64,000 bases of DNA from Lutibacter profundi (GTDB lineage Bacteria; Bacteroidota; Bacteroidia; Flavobacteriales; Flavobacteriaceae): contig NZ_CP013355.1 of the NCBI RefSeq assembly GCF_001543325.1, positions 1,890,001 to 1,954,000 of the forward strand. Reading direction: 5' to 3'. The notes below the pieces were generated by a model that ran no database searches, was not told the DNA's origin, and was given only the letters and a program-made list of their open reading frames with translations. Below are positions 54,356 to 62,762 of the stretch, in pieces. Both the position numbers and the translations under genes were made by a program. Position 1 is the first letter of the stretch. Every line of letters starts with the position of its first letter.

Positions 54356-55498
54356 TTAAGATTCTTCTTTTACGTGTAAAAGACGTGTTAATTTAATTGA
54401 TAAATCTAACAAAATTATTTTTGCATTACCATTTCTTTCAATGTGATAAATAGCATCACTAATTTCTTTAGTTATTTCTAAAATATTAGCGCTATGAACA
54501 AAAGGTGCAAAATTTTCTATTTTAAAACTAGGTGTTTTAGGTTGTAGATAAACTAAAGAAGCAGCATTGTAATTTAATAAAAGAGCTTGTCTAAAAAATT
54601 GTAAACAGTAGTTTAAAAAACGTTTTTGGGTTTCTCTACCGGTTTTTGAAATGGTTTCACTCCACTCAATTAATTGCTGAATAACAGCCGCATTTCCCTT
54701 TGCTTTAAAGGCAGCTCTTACCCAAATAATAAACCATTGTTCAAATTGCTCATCTGCATTATCATTGTGTAGTAAATGCAATGCTTTATTAAAATTTCCA
54801 TTTGCTTGATTGGCAATTTGTTGAGCTATTGGTAAATCTGTTCCTTGTTTCTCAATCAATCCTTTTACTATTTCTTCTTCGGGTAATAGTGGGAAATGTA
54901 AAATTTGACAACGAGATTTTATGGTTGAAATAATTTGCTCTTCATTTTCAGCAACTAATAAAAAAACTGTTTTTTTTGGAGGTTCTTCTAGTAATTTCAA
55001 CAATTTATTTGCTGCTGAGATATTCATTTTTTCAGCCATCCAAATAATCATTATTTTGTATCCACCTTCGTACGATTTTAATTTCAAAGCCTTTACAATT
55101 TCTTCAGCTTCATCTACACCAATTTGCCCTTGTTTATTTTCGATACCTATAGTTTGAAGCCATTCAAATAAGTTTCCATAAGGATTTAAATGAATAAAAC
55201 TTCTCCAATCTTCTAAAAATAAGTTACTTACAGGGTGTTTTTTAATAATATCATTGGTTGCTACAGGGAAAGCAAAGTGTAAATCTGGATGTATTAATTT
55301 AGCACACTTTAATTCACAAGATTCTTTATGATCACTTGTGCTACACAAAATATATTGGGCATAAGCTATTGCCATTGGTAAAGCTCCAGAGCCTTCTTTT
55401 CCTACAAATAATTGCGCATGAGATACTCTACCATTGTTAGTAGATTTTATTAAATGGCTCTTTAGATGTTCTTGACCTAAAACTTCAGAAAAATTCAT
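54356..55498 (-). CDS. holB: DNA polymerase III delta' subunit
   Basis: A 380-residue clamp-loader subunit of the AAA+ family. It has a degenerate P-loop (VGKEGSGALPMA lacks the Lys-Thr, as in other delta' proteins). The Zn-binding cysteines lie in CSTSDHKESCELKC near 53-66. Sensor-1-like ANKLLKLLEEPPKKTVFLLV and STIKSRCQIL (SRC motif) are diagnostic. It loads the sliding clamp with DnaX and HolA. A -7-like TACTTTCG lies directly upstream on the minus strand at 55504. Confidence 0.94.
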   Translation of the reverse strand: MNFSEVLGQEHLKSHLIKSTNNGRVSHAQLFVGKEGSGALPMAIAYAQYILCSTSDHKESCELKCAKLIHPDLHFAFPVATNDIIKKHPVSNLFLEDWRSFIHLNPYGNLFEWLQTIGIENKQGQIGVDEAEEIVKALKLKSYEGGYKIMIIWMAEKMNISAANKLLKLLEEPPKKTVFLLVAENEEQIISTIKSRCQILHFPLLPEEEIVKGLIEKQGTDLPIAQQIANQANGNFNKALHLLHNDNADEQFEQWFIIWVRAAFKAKGNAAVIQQLIEWSETISKTGRETQKRFLNYCLQFFRQALLLNYNAASLVYLQPKTPSFKIENFAPFVHSANILEITKEISDAIYHIERNGNAKIILLDLSIKLTRLLHVKEES

Positions 55499-55600
55499 TA
55501 AAGCGAAAGTAAAACATTTTCAACAAATGAAATTCTAAATATTTTAATTTTTAATGAAATCGGTTTCGTAAAAAATTTAAAGTCTTAGTCTAAATTGAAT

Positions 55601-55608
55601 TATATTTG
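55601..55608 (+). promoter_or_regulatory. -7 box for pgk
   Basis: TATATTTG, a perfect TAnnTTTG, 20 bases before ATG 55628. It rules out the longer TTG start at 55595, which lies upstream of it. Confidence 0.65.
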
Positions 55609-55627
55609 TATTCCTAAATTTTTAATA

Positions 55628-56815
55628 ATGAAAACAATGAATGAAATAAATTTTAAAGGAAAAAAAGCATTAATCCGAGTAGATTTCAACGTTCCTTTAA
55701 ATGAAAATTTTGAAGTTACTGATGCTACAAGAATTCAATCTGCAAAACCTTCAATTCGTAAAGTTATAAAAGATGGAGGCGCAGTAGTATTAATGTCGCA
55801 TTTAGGAAGACCAAAAGGAGTTGAAGAAAAATTTTCTCTAAAACATATAGTGAGTAAAGTTTCAGAAGTATTAGGCGTTCAGGTAAAATTTGTTTCTGAT
55901 TGCGTAGGTGAAAAAGCTGAAAAAGCAGTAGCCGAATTAAAAATGGGTGAAGTATTGTTATTAGAAAATTTACGTTTTCATCCAGAAGAAAAAGCAGGAG
56001 ATGTTAATTTTGCTAAACAGCTTTCTAAATTGGGCGATATTTATATTAACGATGCATTTGGAACTGCACACAGAGCACATGCTTCTACCACAATTATTGA
56101 TCAGTTTTTCCCCAATAATAAATGTTTTGGTTTTTTATTAGCAAAAGAAATTGAAAGCATTAAAAAAGTACTGGAAGAAGGAAAAAAACCAGTTTTAGCA
56201 ATTTTAGGTGGTGCAAAAATATCATCTAAAATTACTGTAATTGAAAATATATTAGATAAAGTTAACCATTTAATTATTGGGGGTGGAATGAGTTTTACCT
56301 TTGTAAGAGCACAAGGCGGAAAAATAGGCAATTCAATTTGTGAAGACGATAAGCAAAAGTTAGCACTTCGTATTTTAAAACAAGCTAATGAAAAAGGAGT
56401 TCAAATTCACCTTCCTGTTGATGTTGTTGCCGCAGATGCTTTTAGTAATGATGCAAACACACAGATTTGTGATATTAACAAAATTCCAGATGGATGGCAA
56501 GGATTGGATGCAGGACCAAAATCGAGAGAACTATTTAATGATGTTGTTTTAAAATCTAAAACAATACTATGGAATGGTCCTTTAGGTGTTTTTGAAATGG
56601 AAAATTTTGCAGGCGGAACTATTGCTTTAGGAAATTCCATTGCTGAGGCTACTAAAAATGGCGCTTTTTCATTAGTAGGCGGAGGAGATTCAGTAGCTGC
56701 TGTTAAACAATTTGGTTTTGCTAATAAGGTAAGTTACGTTTCTACAGGCGGCGGTGCAATGTTAGAAAGTTTGGAAGGTAAAACATTGCCAGGTATTGAA
56801 GCTATGTTAAAATAA
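55628..56815 (+). CDS. pgk: Phosphoglycerate kinase
   Basis: A 395-residue glycolytic enzyme converting 1,3-bisphosphoglycerate and ADP to 3-phosphoglycerate and ATP. Signature blocks are [13 protein letters not shown] near 14, MSHLGRPKG near 60, [12 protein letters not shown] and the nucleotide site [10 protein letters not shown]. The C-terminal [11 protein letters not shown] and [19 protein letters not shown] are complete. A promoter box sets the start at 55628; ATG 55637 is an alternative. It ends with a hairpin terminator. Confidence 0.97.
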   Translation: MKTMNEINFKGKKALIRVDFNVPLNENFEVTDATRIQSAKPSIRKVIKDGGAVVLMSHLGRPKGVEEKFSLKHIVSKVSEVLGVQVKFVSDCVGEKAEKAVAELKMGEVLLLENLRFHPEEKAGDVNFAKQLSKLGDIYINDAFGTAHRAHASTTIIDQFFPNNKCFGFLLAKEIESIKKVLEEGKKPVLAILGGAKISSKITVIENILDKVNHLIIGGGMSFTFVRAQGGKIGNSICEDDKQKLALRILKQANEKGVQIHLPVDVVAADAFSNDANTQICDINKIPDGWQGLDAGPKSRELFNDVVLKSKTILWNGPLGVFEMENFAGGTIALGNSIAEATKNGAFSLVGGGDSVAAVKQFGFANKVSYVSTGGGAMLESLEGKTLPGIEAMLK

Positions 56816-56867
56816 TAATTGATAATGTTACACGGAGCTTGTTCAAGTGTGTTTAACTATCTCATAT

Positions 56868-56902
56868 AAAAACCACTTTCTATAAAATAGAGGGTGGTTT
56901 TT
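56868..56902 (+). terminator. Intrinsic terminator after pgk
   Basis: AAAAACCACTTTCTAT pairs with ATAGAGGGTGGTTTTT (two G-T wobbles) around AAA, followed by ATTTATTT. Confidence 0.8.
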
Positions 56903-56944
56903 ATTTATTTAACTTGTAGAAGTTGATATACAATCTAAAAATAG

Positions 56945-56952
56945 TACATTTG
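56945..56952 (+). promoter_or_regulatory. Promoter of the aldo/keto reductase gene
   Basis: A textbook Bacteroidota promoter: TTG (56923-56925), a 19-base spacer, then TACATTTG at 56945-56952. The start codon is 24 bases downstream. Confidence 0.75.
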
Positions 56953-56975
56953 AAAGTTAAAAAAAGACGAATAAA

Positions 56976-58013
56976 ATGAAATATACAACCATACAAAACA
57001 CCAATATAAAAGTTAGTAAAATTTGCTTAGGAACTATGACTTTTGGTGAGCAAAATACTGAAAATGAAGCACACGAACAACTAAATTACGCACTAGAAAA
57101 GGGAATTAACTTTATTGATACCGCTGAAATGTATTCAGTTCCCGGAAGAAAAGAAACACAAGGAAGTACCGAAAGATTTATAGGAAGTTGGTTACAACAT
57201 CAAAAAAGAGAAAATTTAGTTATTGCTACTAAAATTACAGGTCCAAGTCCAGGATTAAGTTATATTAGAAATAATATGGGGTTTTCTAATAGCGCAATTG
57301 ATGATGCCCTAGAAAAAAGTTTAAAACGACTTAAAACCGACTATGTTGACGTGTATCAATTACACTGGCCAGAACGAAGTACAAATTTTTTTTCTCAACG
57401 AAATTACAAACATAATTTTAATGATAAATGGGAAGATAACTTCAAAGAAGTTATTGAAAAATTAGATTCGCTGGTAAAAGAAGGTAAAATTAGACATTAC
57501 GGAGTTTCCAATGAAACACCTTGGGGTTTAATGCGCCATTTAGAAGAGAGTAAAAACAATAATTTAACCCGTTGTAAAACCATTCAAAACCCATATTCTT
57601 TATTAAACAGAACATTTGAAATTGGTTTAGCTGAAGTTGCTATGCGCGAAAAAGTAGGCTTGTTAGCCTATTCACCAATGGCATTCGGAATGTTATCAGG
57701 TAAATATTTAGATGGCAAAATGCCAAAAAACGCACGTTTAACATTATTCCCTGTTTTTTCAAGATACAACAGCAATGAATCTCGATTTTTAACTCAAAAA
57801 TATGCCGATTTAGCGAAAGAATTAAACATTAGTTTGGCGCAATTATCACTAGCATTTGTAACACAACAACCATTTGTTACCTCTAATATTATTGGAGCAA
57901 CCTCAATGGAACAGCTCAAAGAAAATATAAGTAGTATTCATGTAAAACTCACTGAAGAAACATTGAAAAAAATTGATGAAATTCAAGAGTTACAACCAAA
58001 TCCAGCTCCATAA
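56976..58013 (+). CDS. NADP(H)-dependent aldo/keto reductase, Tas-like
   Basis: A 345-residue TIM-barrel oxidoreductase. It follows E. coli Tas closely: LGTMTFGEQNTENEAHEQL near 19, catalytic Tyr in DTAEMYSVPGRKETQG, LKRLKTDYVDVYQLHWPERS and HYGVSNETPWGLMRHLEES. QNPYSLLNRTFEIGLAEVA and the C-terminal ELQPNPAP also match. The physiological carbonyl substrate is not known. It is monocistronic with its own canonical promoter. Confidence 0.92.
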   Translation: MKYTTIQNTNIKVSKICLGTMTFGEQNTENEAHEQLNYALEKGINFIDTAEMYSVPGRKETQGSTERFIGSWLQHQKRENLVIATKITGPSPGLSYIRNNMGFSNSAIDDALEKSLKRLKTDYVDVYQLHWPERSTNFFSQRNYKHNFNDKWEDNFKEVIEKLDSLVKEGKIRHYGVSNETPWGLMRHLEESKNNNLTRCKTIQNPYSLLNRTFEIGLAEVAMREKVGLLAYSPMAFGMLSGKYLDGKMPKNARLTLFPVFSRYNSNESRFLTQKYADLAKELNISLAQLSLAFVTQQPFVTSNIIGATSMEQLKENISSIHVKLTEETLKKIDEIQELQPNPAP

Positions 58014-58031
58014 AAAGATAAAATAATATTT

Positions 58032-58148
58032 TGGGTGTTACCCTTCGGGTCAGACTTTTACTACTCGCTTTTTTGTTGTGAAAAACACAAAAAAGAGCTC
58101 AAATAATAGCCTGTGCTGAGCCCAGTTGAAGCATTCAATCCTTAATGC
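58032..58148. repeat. Possible dispersed palindromic intergenic repeat
   Basis: The segment has a composition unlike its surroundings: TTACCCTTCGGGTCAGAC with a small ACCC/GGGT hairpin, then a 9-bp stem CTTTTTTGT / ACAAAAAAG (58068-58076, 58087-58095), then AATCCTTAATGCG. From memory this order resembles intergenic repeats seen in Bacteroidota genomes, but only one copy is in the window. Confidence 0.35.
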
Positions 58149-58212
58149 GAATTCGCATTCATATACTATAAATAAAATCTAAAATATAAAGGTTTATTCT
58201 ATAAAATTTTAA

Positions 58213-58220
58213 TAAATTTG
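58213..58220 (+). promoter_or_regulatory. -7 box for the cytosine methyltransferase gene
   Basis: TAAATTTG, a perfect TAnnTTTG. Initiation near 58227 would favour the third in-frame ATG (58252) as start. Confidence 0.6.
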
Positions 58221-58251
58221 TAACCATTGTTTAATGTTGTGTAATATGGTT

Positions 58252-59517
58252 ATGAAAGATTATTATTCTATTTCAGAAGTTGCGAAAATTTTAGGTAAAA
58301 GTAAAGAAACTCTACGGAGATGGGATAGAGATGGAAAATTTATTGCCCTTCGTGAACCTATTAGTGAATATAGAATTTACAAAAAAGAACAAGTAAATGC
58401 CCTTTTAGAATTATTTTCTGGAGAAACAGAGGATACAATTAACAATTCAGTAACTCCTTTAAAAGAATATAAAGTTTTAGAATTATTTGCCGGAGCGGGA
58501 GGCTTAGCAATTGGTCTTGAAAAGTCGGGGATAAAATGTGAAGCATTAAATGAAATTGATAAATGGGCTTGCCAAACCCTTAGAGAAAATAGACCAAACT
58601 GGAATGTTTTAGAAGGAGATATTAGAAGTTTTGATTTTACAAAATATGCCAATAAAGTAGAAATTGTAACTGGAGGTTTCCCCTGTCAAGCATTTAGTTA
58701 TGCTGGAAAAAAATTAGGCTTAGAAGACGCAAGAGGAACTTTATTTTATGAATTTGCTAGAGCTGTAAAAGAAGTAAATCCATTAATTTGTATTGGAGAA
58801 AATGTAAAAGGATTACTATCTCACGAAAAAGGGAAAACATTAGACGGAATGTTGTCAATTTTAGACGAAATAGGGTACAATGTTGTGCCTATTCAAGTTT
58901 TAAAAGCTGTAAATTATAGAGTTCCACAAAAAAGAGAGCGAATAATTTTGGTTGGAATTAGAAAAGATATTGAAATAAAATACGAATATCCAAAACCGCA
59001 TCAAACTATTTATAATTTATCTGATGCTTTAAAAAAAGGTGAATTGTATAATTGTGATGTTCCAAAGTCTGAAGGCTCCAAGTATCCACAACATAAAAAA
59101 GAAATTTTAGATTTAGTTCCTCCAAAAGGATATTGGAGAAATTTACCCATAGAAATTCAAAAAGAATATATGGGTAAAAGCTTTTATTTAGGAGGAGGAA
59201 AAACAGGAATGGCGAGGCGTATTGGCTGGGATGAGCCAAGCTTAACCTTAACGTGTAGTCCTGCTCAAAAACAAACAGAACGATGTCATCCAGATGAAAC
59301 ACGCCCATTTACAGTTAGAGAATATGCACGTATTCAAACATTTCCTGACGAATGGAAATTTATGGGTTCTATCTCCCAACAATACAAGCAAATTGGGAAT
59401 GCTGTACCTTGTAATTTAGGACAAGAAATAGGATATTCTATCGTGAAATTTTTAAATAAATATTATTCAAAAGTGAATAAATCAGAAGCTTCAATATCTT
59501 TAGCTAAAGTAGTATAG
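58252..59517 (+). CDS. DNA (cytosine-5) methyltransferase with N-terminal MerR-type HTH
   Basis: The modification enzyme of a type II system, 421 residues. Residues about 1-55 form a MerR/excisionase-like helix-turn-helix (YYSISEVAKILGKSKETLRR, then RIYKKEQVNALL). The C5-methyltransferase domain follows: motif I LELFAGAGGLAIGLEKSG, motif IV GGFPCQAFSYAGKKLG with the catalytic Cys, motif VI IGENVKGLL, motif VIII QKRERIILVG and motif X KQIGNAVP. The HTH could let the enzyme repress its own promoter. ATGs at 58234 and 58246 lie too near the expected transcription start. The gene end overlaps the nuclease gene tail-to-tail by 55 bases. The target sequence is unknown. Confidence 0.92.
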   Translation: MKDYYSISEVAKILGKSKETLRRWDRDGKFIALREPISEYRIYKKEQVNALLELFSGETEDTINNSVTPLKEYKVLELFAGAGGLAIGLEKSGIKCEALNEIDKWACQTLRENRPNWNVLEGDIRSFDFTKYANKVEIVTGGFPCQAFSYAGKKLGLEDARGTLFYEFARAVKEVNPLICIGENVKGLLSHEKGKTLDGMLSILDEIGYNVVPIQVLKAVNYRVPQKRERIILVGIRKDIEIKYEYPKPHQTIYNLSDALKKGELYNCDVPKSEGSKYPQHKKEILDLVPPKGYWRNLPIEIQKEYMGKSFYLGGGKTGMARRIGWDEPSLTLTCSPAQKQTERCHPDETRPFTVREYARIQTFPDEWKFMGSISQQYKQIGNAVPCNLGQEIGYSIVKFLNKYYSKVNKSEASISLAKVV

Positions 59518-60173
59518 CCCTTTTTAAAAAAGTCTTCAGTATCAAGGTTTAAAATCATTGTATCTAAATTAGAAACTAACTTATTATAAAAAGTTGGAAA
59601 CCCGGTTATTCTATGCCAAAACTCTTTACCAATTACCACTGGAAATTGTTGGTTAATTTTTTTATAATGTTGGCTTAGCTGCTCTTCATTTCCGTAGAGA
59701 ACTCCTAAGATTAAATCTGAATTATTTAGGTGAATAGCATTTGTTCTTGCTAAGTTTGTAACGGTTGTAAATTTTTTAAGTAAAGGATTTACATCTTCTG
59801 AATTTATAGTGTTTGGGCCAGATTTTAATTGACACCATTTTTTCCTTCCATCAATTTTATCAGTGAATTCAATATCCATTCCTTTAATTAAAGAACCTTG
59901 AGCTAAATTTAATTCTACAAACATATTTTGGATTCTAGTTCCAAATGAAGTGTTTATAGACGTTCCTAATATTCTTGGATAATAAAGGGCTTTTGCAATT
60001 CCAATTGGTGTAAAATCATTTTCCAATATTTTAGATAAATATTTTACAATAATTGGGTTTATTTTATAAGATTTAAGTTTTGAGTGTGTTTTTAAAGAGT
60101 TTATTTTGTGGTTTTCAAAAATTTTATCTTTAAAGTACGTTGTTATTATTCCTAAAAGGTGATTTTCATTCAT
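59463..60173 (-). CDS. Type II restriction endonuclease, PmeII-like
   Basis: A 236-residue protein convergent with and overlapping the methyltransferase gene. GTSINTSFGTRIQNMFVE, then GMDIEFTDKIDGRKKWCQLK form a plausible PD-(D/E)xK nuclease core (Asp-Ile-Glu, then Gln-Leu-Lys). IGKEFWHRITG is a further block. I recall this pattern from the PmeII family of restriction enzymes, but without a search the family name is tentative. It would cut DNA unmethylated at the site of the partner enzyme. Confidence 0.78.
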   Translation of the reverse strand: MNENHLLGIITTYFKDKIFENHKINSLKTHSKLKSYKINPIIVKYLSKILENDFTPIGIAKALYYPRILGTSINTSFGTRIQNMFVELNLAQGSLIKGMDIEFTDKIDGRKKWCQLKSGPNTINSEDVNPLLKKFTTVTNLARTNAIHLNNSDLILGVLYGNEEQLSQHYKKINQQFPVVIGKEFWHRITGFPTFYNKLVSNLDTMILNLDTEDFFKKGYTTLAKDIEASDLFTFE

Positions 60174-60192
60174 AACACAATTTTATAGATTT

Positions 60193-61161
60193 TTAATACC
60201 CCAACTTCATTCTCACTCTTTTCAAAACATCAGTTGCAACTTTACGTGCTTTTTCAGCGCCAATTTCTAGTGCTTTGTCTATTTCTTTAAGGTTATTTAT
60301 ATAGTGATTATAACGTTCTCTTTCCGCAGCATATTTATCAATTAATAATTCATAAAAAGCTTGTTTTGCGTGCCCGTAACCATAATTTCCACCTTCATAA
60401 TTTGCTTTCATTTCAGCAATTTGGTTAGGAGAAGCCACTAACTTATAAAGCGCAAATAAATTACAAGTATCCGAATTTTTAGGTTCTTCCAGTGGTGTAG
60501 AATCTGTTTTAATTTTCATAATTTGCTTACGCAGTTGTTTGTCTGGTAAAAATAAATTAATGATATTACCACTAGATTTACTCATTTTACCTCCGTCAGT
60601 TCCAGGAACGTACATGGTGTTTTTTTGCAATTTTGCTTCAGGTAGAACTAAAATTTCTCCCATTTGATGGTTAAATCTATTTGCCACATCACGTGTCATT
60701 TCTAAATGTTGTAATTGATCTTTTCCTACAGGAACAATTTCAGCATCATATAATAAAATATCAGCAGCCATAAGCATTGGGTACGAAAACAAACCGGCAT
60801 TTACATCTTCTAATCTATTGGCCTTATCTTTAAAACTGTGTGCCAATGTCAATCGTTGATATGGATAAAAACAGCTTAAATACCAAGAAAGTTCTGTTAC
60901 TTCAGGAATATCACTTTGTCTATAAAAAACAGTTTTATTTATGTCCAAACCAAAAGCTAACCAAGCTGCTGCAGTACTGTACGTATTTTCACGTAACGTT
61001 TTACCATTTTTAATTTGGGTTAATGAATGCATATCTGCAATAAACAAAAACGATTCATTTTGTGGATTGTTAGCCATTTTAATTGCTGGAATAATGGCAC
61101 CTAATAAATTCCCTAAATGTGGAGTTCCTGTACTTTGAACACCTGTTAAAATTCTTGACAT
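60193..61161 (-). CDS. trpS: Tryptophan-tRNA ligase
   Basis: A 322-residue class I synthetase charging tRNA-Trp. The HIGH-type motif is TGTPHLGNLLGAI near 11 and the KMSKS motif is GGKMSKSSGN near 195. PVGKDQLQHLEMTRDVANRF is diagnostic. The start is ATG 61161 (MSRILTGVQSTG). A longer frame to 61191 includes a perfect promoter box (61181-61188) and is rejected. It lies 19 bases after the restriction gene start on the same strand. Confidence 0.97.
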   Translation of the reverse strand: MSRILTGVQSTGTPHLGNLLGAIIPAIKMANNPQNESFLFIADMHSLTQIKNGKTLRENTYSTAAAWLAFGLDINKTVFYRQSDIPEVTELSWYLSCFYPYQRLTLAHSFKDKANRLEDVNAGLFSYPMLMAADILLYDAEIVPVGKDQLQHLEMTRDVANRFNHQMGEILVLPEAKLQKNTMYVPGTDGGKMSKSSGNIINLFLPDKQLRKQIMKIKTDSTPLEEPKNSDTCNLFALYKLVASPNQIAEMKANYEGGNYGYGHAKQAFYELLIDKYAAERERYNHYINNLKEIDKALEIGAEKARKVATDVLKRVRMKLGY

Positions 61162-61180
61162 GTACTTAAAAATTTGATAG

Positions 61181-61188
61181 CAAAAATA
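61181..61188 (-). promoter_or_regulatory. -7 box for trpS
   Basis: The minus strand reads TATTTTTG, a perfect TAnnTTTG, 19 bases before ATG 61161. It also serves as proof of the start codon. Confidence 0.65.
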
Positions 61189-61226
61189 CATATTTCAGAA
61201 AGAAAACAAGAATAATTTTAAATTAC

Positions 61227-61234
61227 TACTTTTG
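61227..61234 (+). promoter_or_regulatory. Putative -7 box for plsC, giving an almost leaderless transcript
   Basis: TACTTTTG is a perfect TAnnTTTG only 6 bases before the plsC ATG at 61241, so the transcript would start at or near the initiation codon. It may be chance. Confidence 0.35.
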
Positions 61235-61240
61235 AAGTCT

Positions 61241-61996
61241 ATGAAATTTTTTAAATACTTTTTTTACATTGTTTGGCGTAGTTGGTTTTTAGGTTGGGTA
61301 ATATTAACTATGATTCCAATATTTCCCGTATTAATTATAGTTACTTCTTCAGAAAAACTATATCCAACATTTTTTAAAATAGCCAGAGCTTGGGCAAATA
61401 CAATCCTTTTTGTGATGGGTTTTAAAATTGAATTAAAAGAAGATCAAGTTTTAGAGAAAGATAAAAGTTTTATCTTTTGTCCTAATCATACTTCTATGAT
61501 TGACATTATGGTAATGCTTTCAGTTACTAAAAATCCATTTGTTTTTGTTGGAAAAAAAGAGTTAGCAAAAATACCCATTTTTGGATATTTTTATAAGCGA
61601 AGTTGCATTTTAGTTGACCGAAGTAATTCAAGTAGTAGAAGAGCAGTATTTGAAGAGGTAAGACGAAGATTAAGTAATGGGTTAGATGTATGTATTTTTC
61701 CTGAAGGTTTAGTTCCCGATGATGAAAGTGTTATTTTGAGCGAATTTAAAAATGGCGCTTTTAAATTAGCTATAGAACATCAAATACCAATTGTTCCAAT
61801 GACATTTTACGACTGTAAAAAAAGATTTTCATACACCTTTTTTAGTGGAGGTCCTGGAAAATTAAGAGTAAAAATTCATCATTTTATTAGTACAGAAGGA
61901 CTTACTTTAAAAAATACAAATGCTCTAAAAAGGCAAACTTTTGATTTAATTTATAATGAACTAATTAAAGATTTAAAACAACAAGTTAATACTTAA
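61241..61996 (+). CDS. plsC: 1-acyl-sn-glycerol-3-phosphate acyltransferase
   Basis: A 251-residue membrane enzyme making phosphatidic acid from lysophosphatidate. An N-terminal hydrophobic region (1-45) anchors it. The acyltransferase motif I is CPNHTSMIDIM (HxxxxD), motif III is CIFPEGLVPDD, and IPIVPMTFYDCKK is motif IV. The start is set at ATG 61241; a TTG at 61232 in the same frame adds three residues. The next gene begins 26 bases later. Confidence 0.93.
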   Translation: MKFFKYFFYIVWRSWFLGWVILTMIPIFPVLIIVTSSEKLYPTFFKIARAWANTILFVMGFKIELKEDQVLEKDKSFIFCPNHTSMIDIMVMLSVTKNPFVFVGKKELAKIPIFGYFYKRSCILVDRSNSSSRRAVFEEVRRRLSNGLDVCIFPEGLVPDDESVILSEFKNGAFKLAIEHQIPIVPMTFYDCKKRFSYTFFSGGPGKLRVKIHHFISTEGLTLKNTNALKRQTFDLIYNELIKDLKQQVNT

Positions 61997-62022
61997 TTCA
62001 CTCCTTTTATCGTTTATTTGAA

Positions 62023-62679
62023 ATGGAAGAAAAAAATATTACATATTACGAACCAAAAGAAGAAAAACTCAATGTGATTTCACATGCTATTGGTTTGGTT
62101 TTAAGTGTTGTCGCATTAGTTTTACTGGTTGTTTTCGCAAGTCTTGAGGGAACCACAAAACACATTGTTAGCTTTAGTATTTATGGCGCTAGTTTAATTG
62201 TATTGTATGCAGCATCAACATTTTATCACTATGTTCAAAAACCGAAATTAAGGTATAGATTAAATGTTTTTGATCATTCGGCAATCTATATCTTAATTGC
62301 AGGAACTTATACGCCGTTTACATTAGTTGTGTTAAAAGGCTGGGTTGGTTGGACTATTTTTGGGGTTTCTTGGGGACTAGCTTTAACAGGAATTGTATTG
62401 AAGTTATTTTTTACAGGAAAATACGATAAAATTTCAACGTTTGCCTATGTATTAATGGGGTGGGTTGTTATTTTTGCTATAAAACCATTAGTTCAAAATT
62501 TACCTTTTGAAGGTTTAATGTGGTTATTGGCTGGAGGTGTTTTCTACACAGTTGGAGCTATTTTGTATAGTATTAAAAATTTAAAATACAACCATGCTAT
62601 TTTTCATATTTTTGTGTTATTAGGTAGTTTTTCACACTTCATAGCCGTGTTTTTTTACGTTTTACCTATTAAGAAATAA
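62023..62679 (+). CDS. Hemolysin III/PAQR-family membrane protein
   Basis: A 218-residue protein with seven membrane helices. The PAQR/hemolysin III signatures are NVISHAIGLVLSVVALVLL near 18, the metal-type His/Ser/Asp cluster in STFYHYVQKPKLRYRLNVFDHSA as motif segments, and a C-terminal His region (YNHAIFHIFVLLGSFSHFIA). Members may be metal-dependent amide hydrolases; haemolytic activity is historical naming. It is likely co-transcribed with plsC and has a terminator. Confidence 0.92.
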   Translation: MEEKNITYYEPKEEKLNVISHAIGLVLSVVALVLLVVFASLEGTTKHIVSFSIYGASLIVLYAASTFYHYVQKPKLRYRLNVFDHSAIYILIAGTYTPFTLVVLKGWVGWTIFGVSWGLALTGIVLKLFFTGKYDKISTFAYVLMGWVVIFAIKPLVQNLPFEGLMWLLAGGVFYTVGAILYSIKNLKYNHAIFHIFVLLGSFSHFIAVFFYVLPIKK

Positions 62680-62686
62680 AGGTTCT

Positions 62687-62712
62687 AAAAAAAGGCATTT
62701 TAACCTTTTTAT
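62687..62712 (+). terminator. Intrinsic terminator after the hemolysin-III-like gene
   Basis: AAAAAGG / CCTTTTT (62689-62695 and 62704-62710) around CATTTTAA, then ATAATTTTTT. Confidence 0.7.
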
Positions 62713-62762
62713 AATTTTTTTTAGTATTTTCATAGAAAATTAGCTAAATAAAAAAAACTAAA

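Noticed and set aside
58145-58160. GCGAATTCGC palindrome before the methyltransferase gene
   Set aside because: Ten bases containing a common restriction-site core; chance is likely and no partner site was seen.
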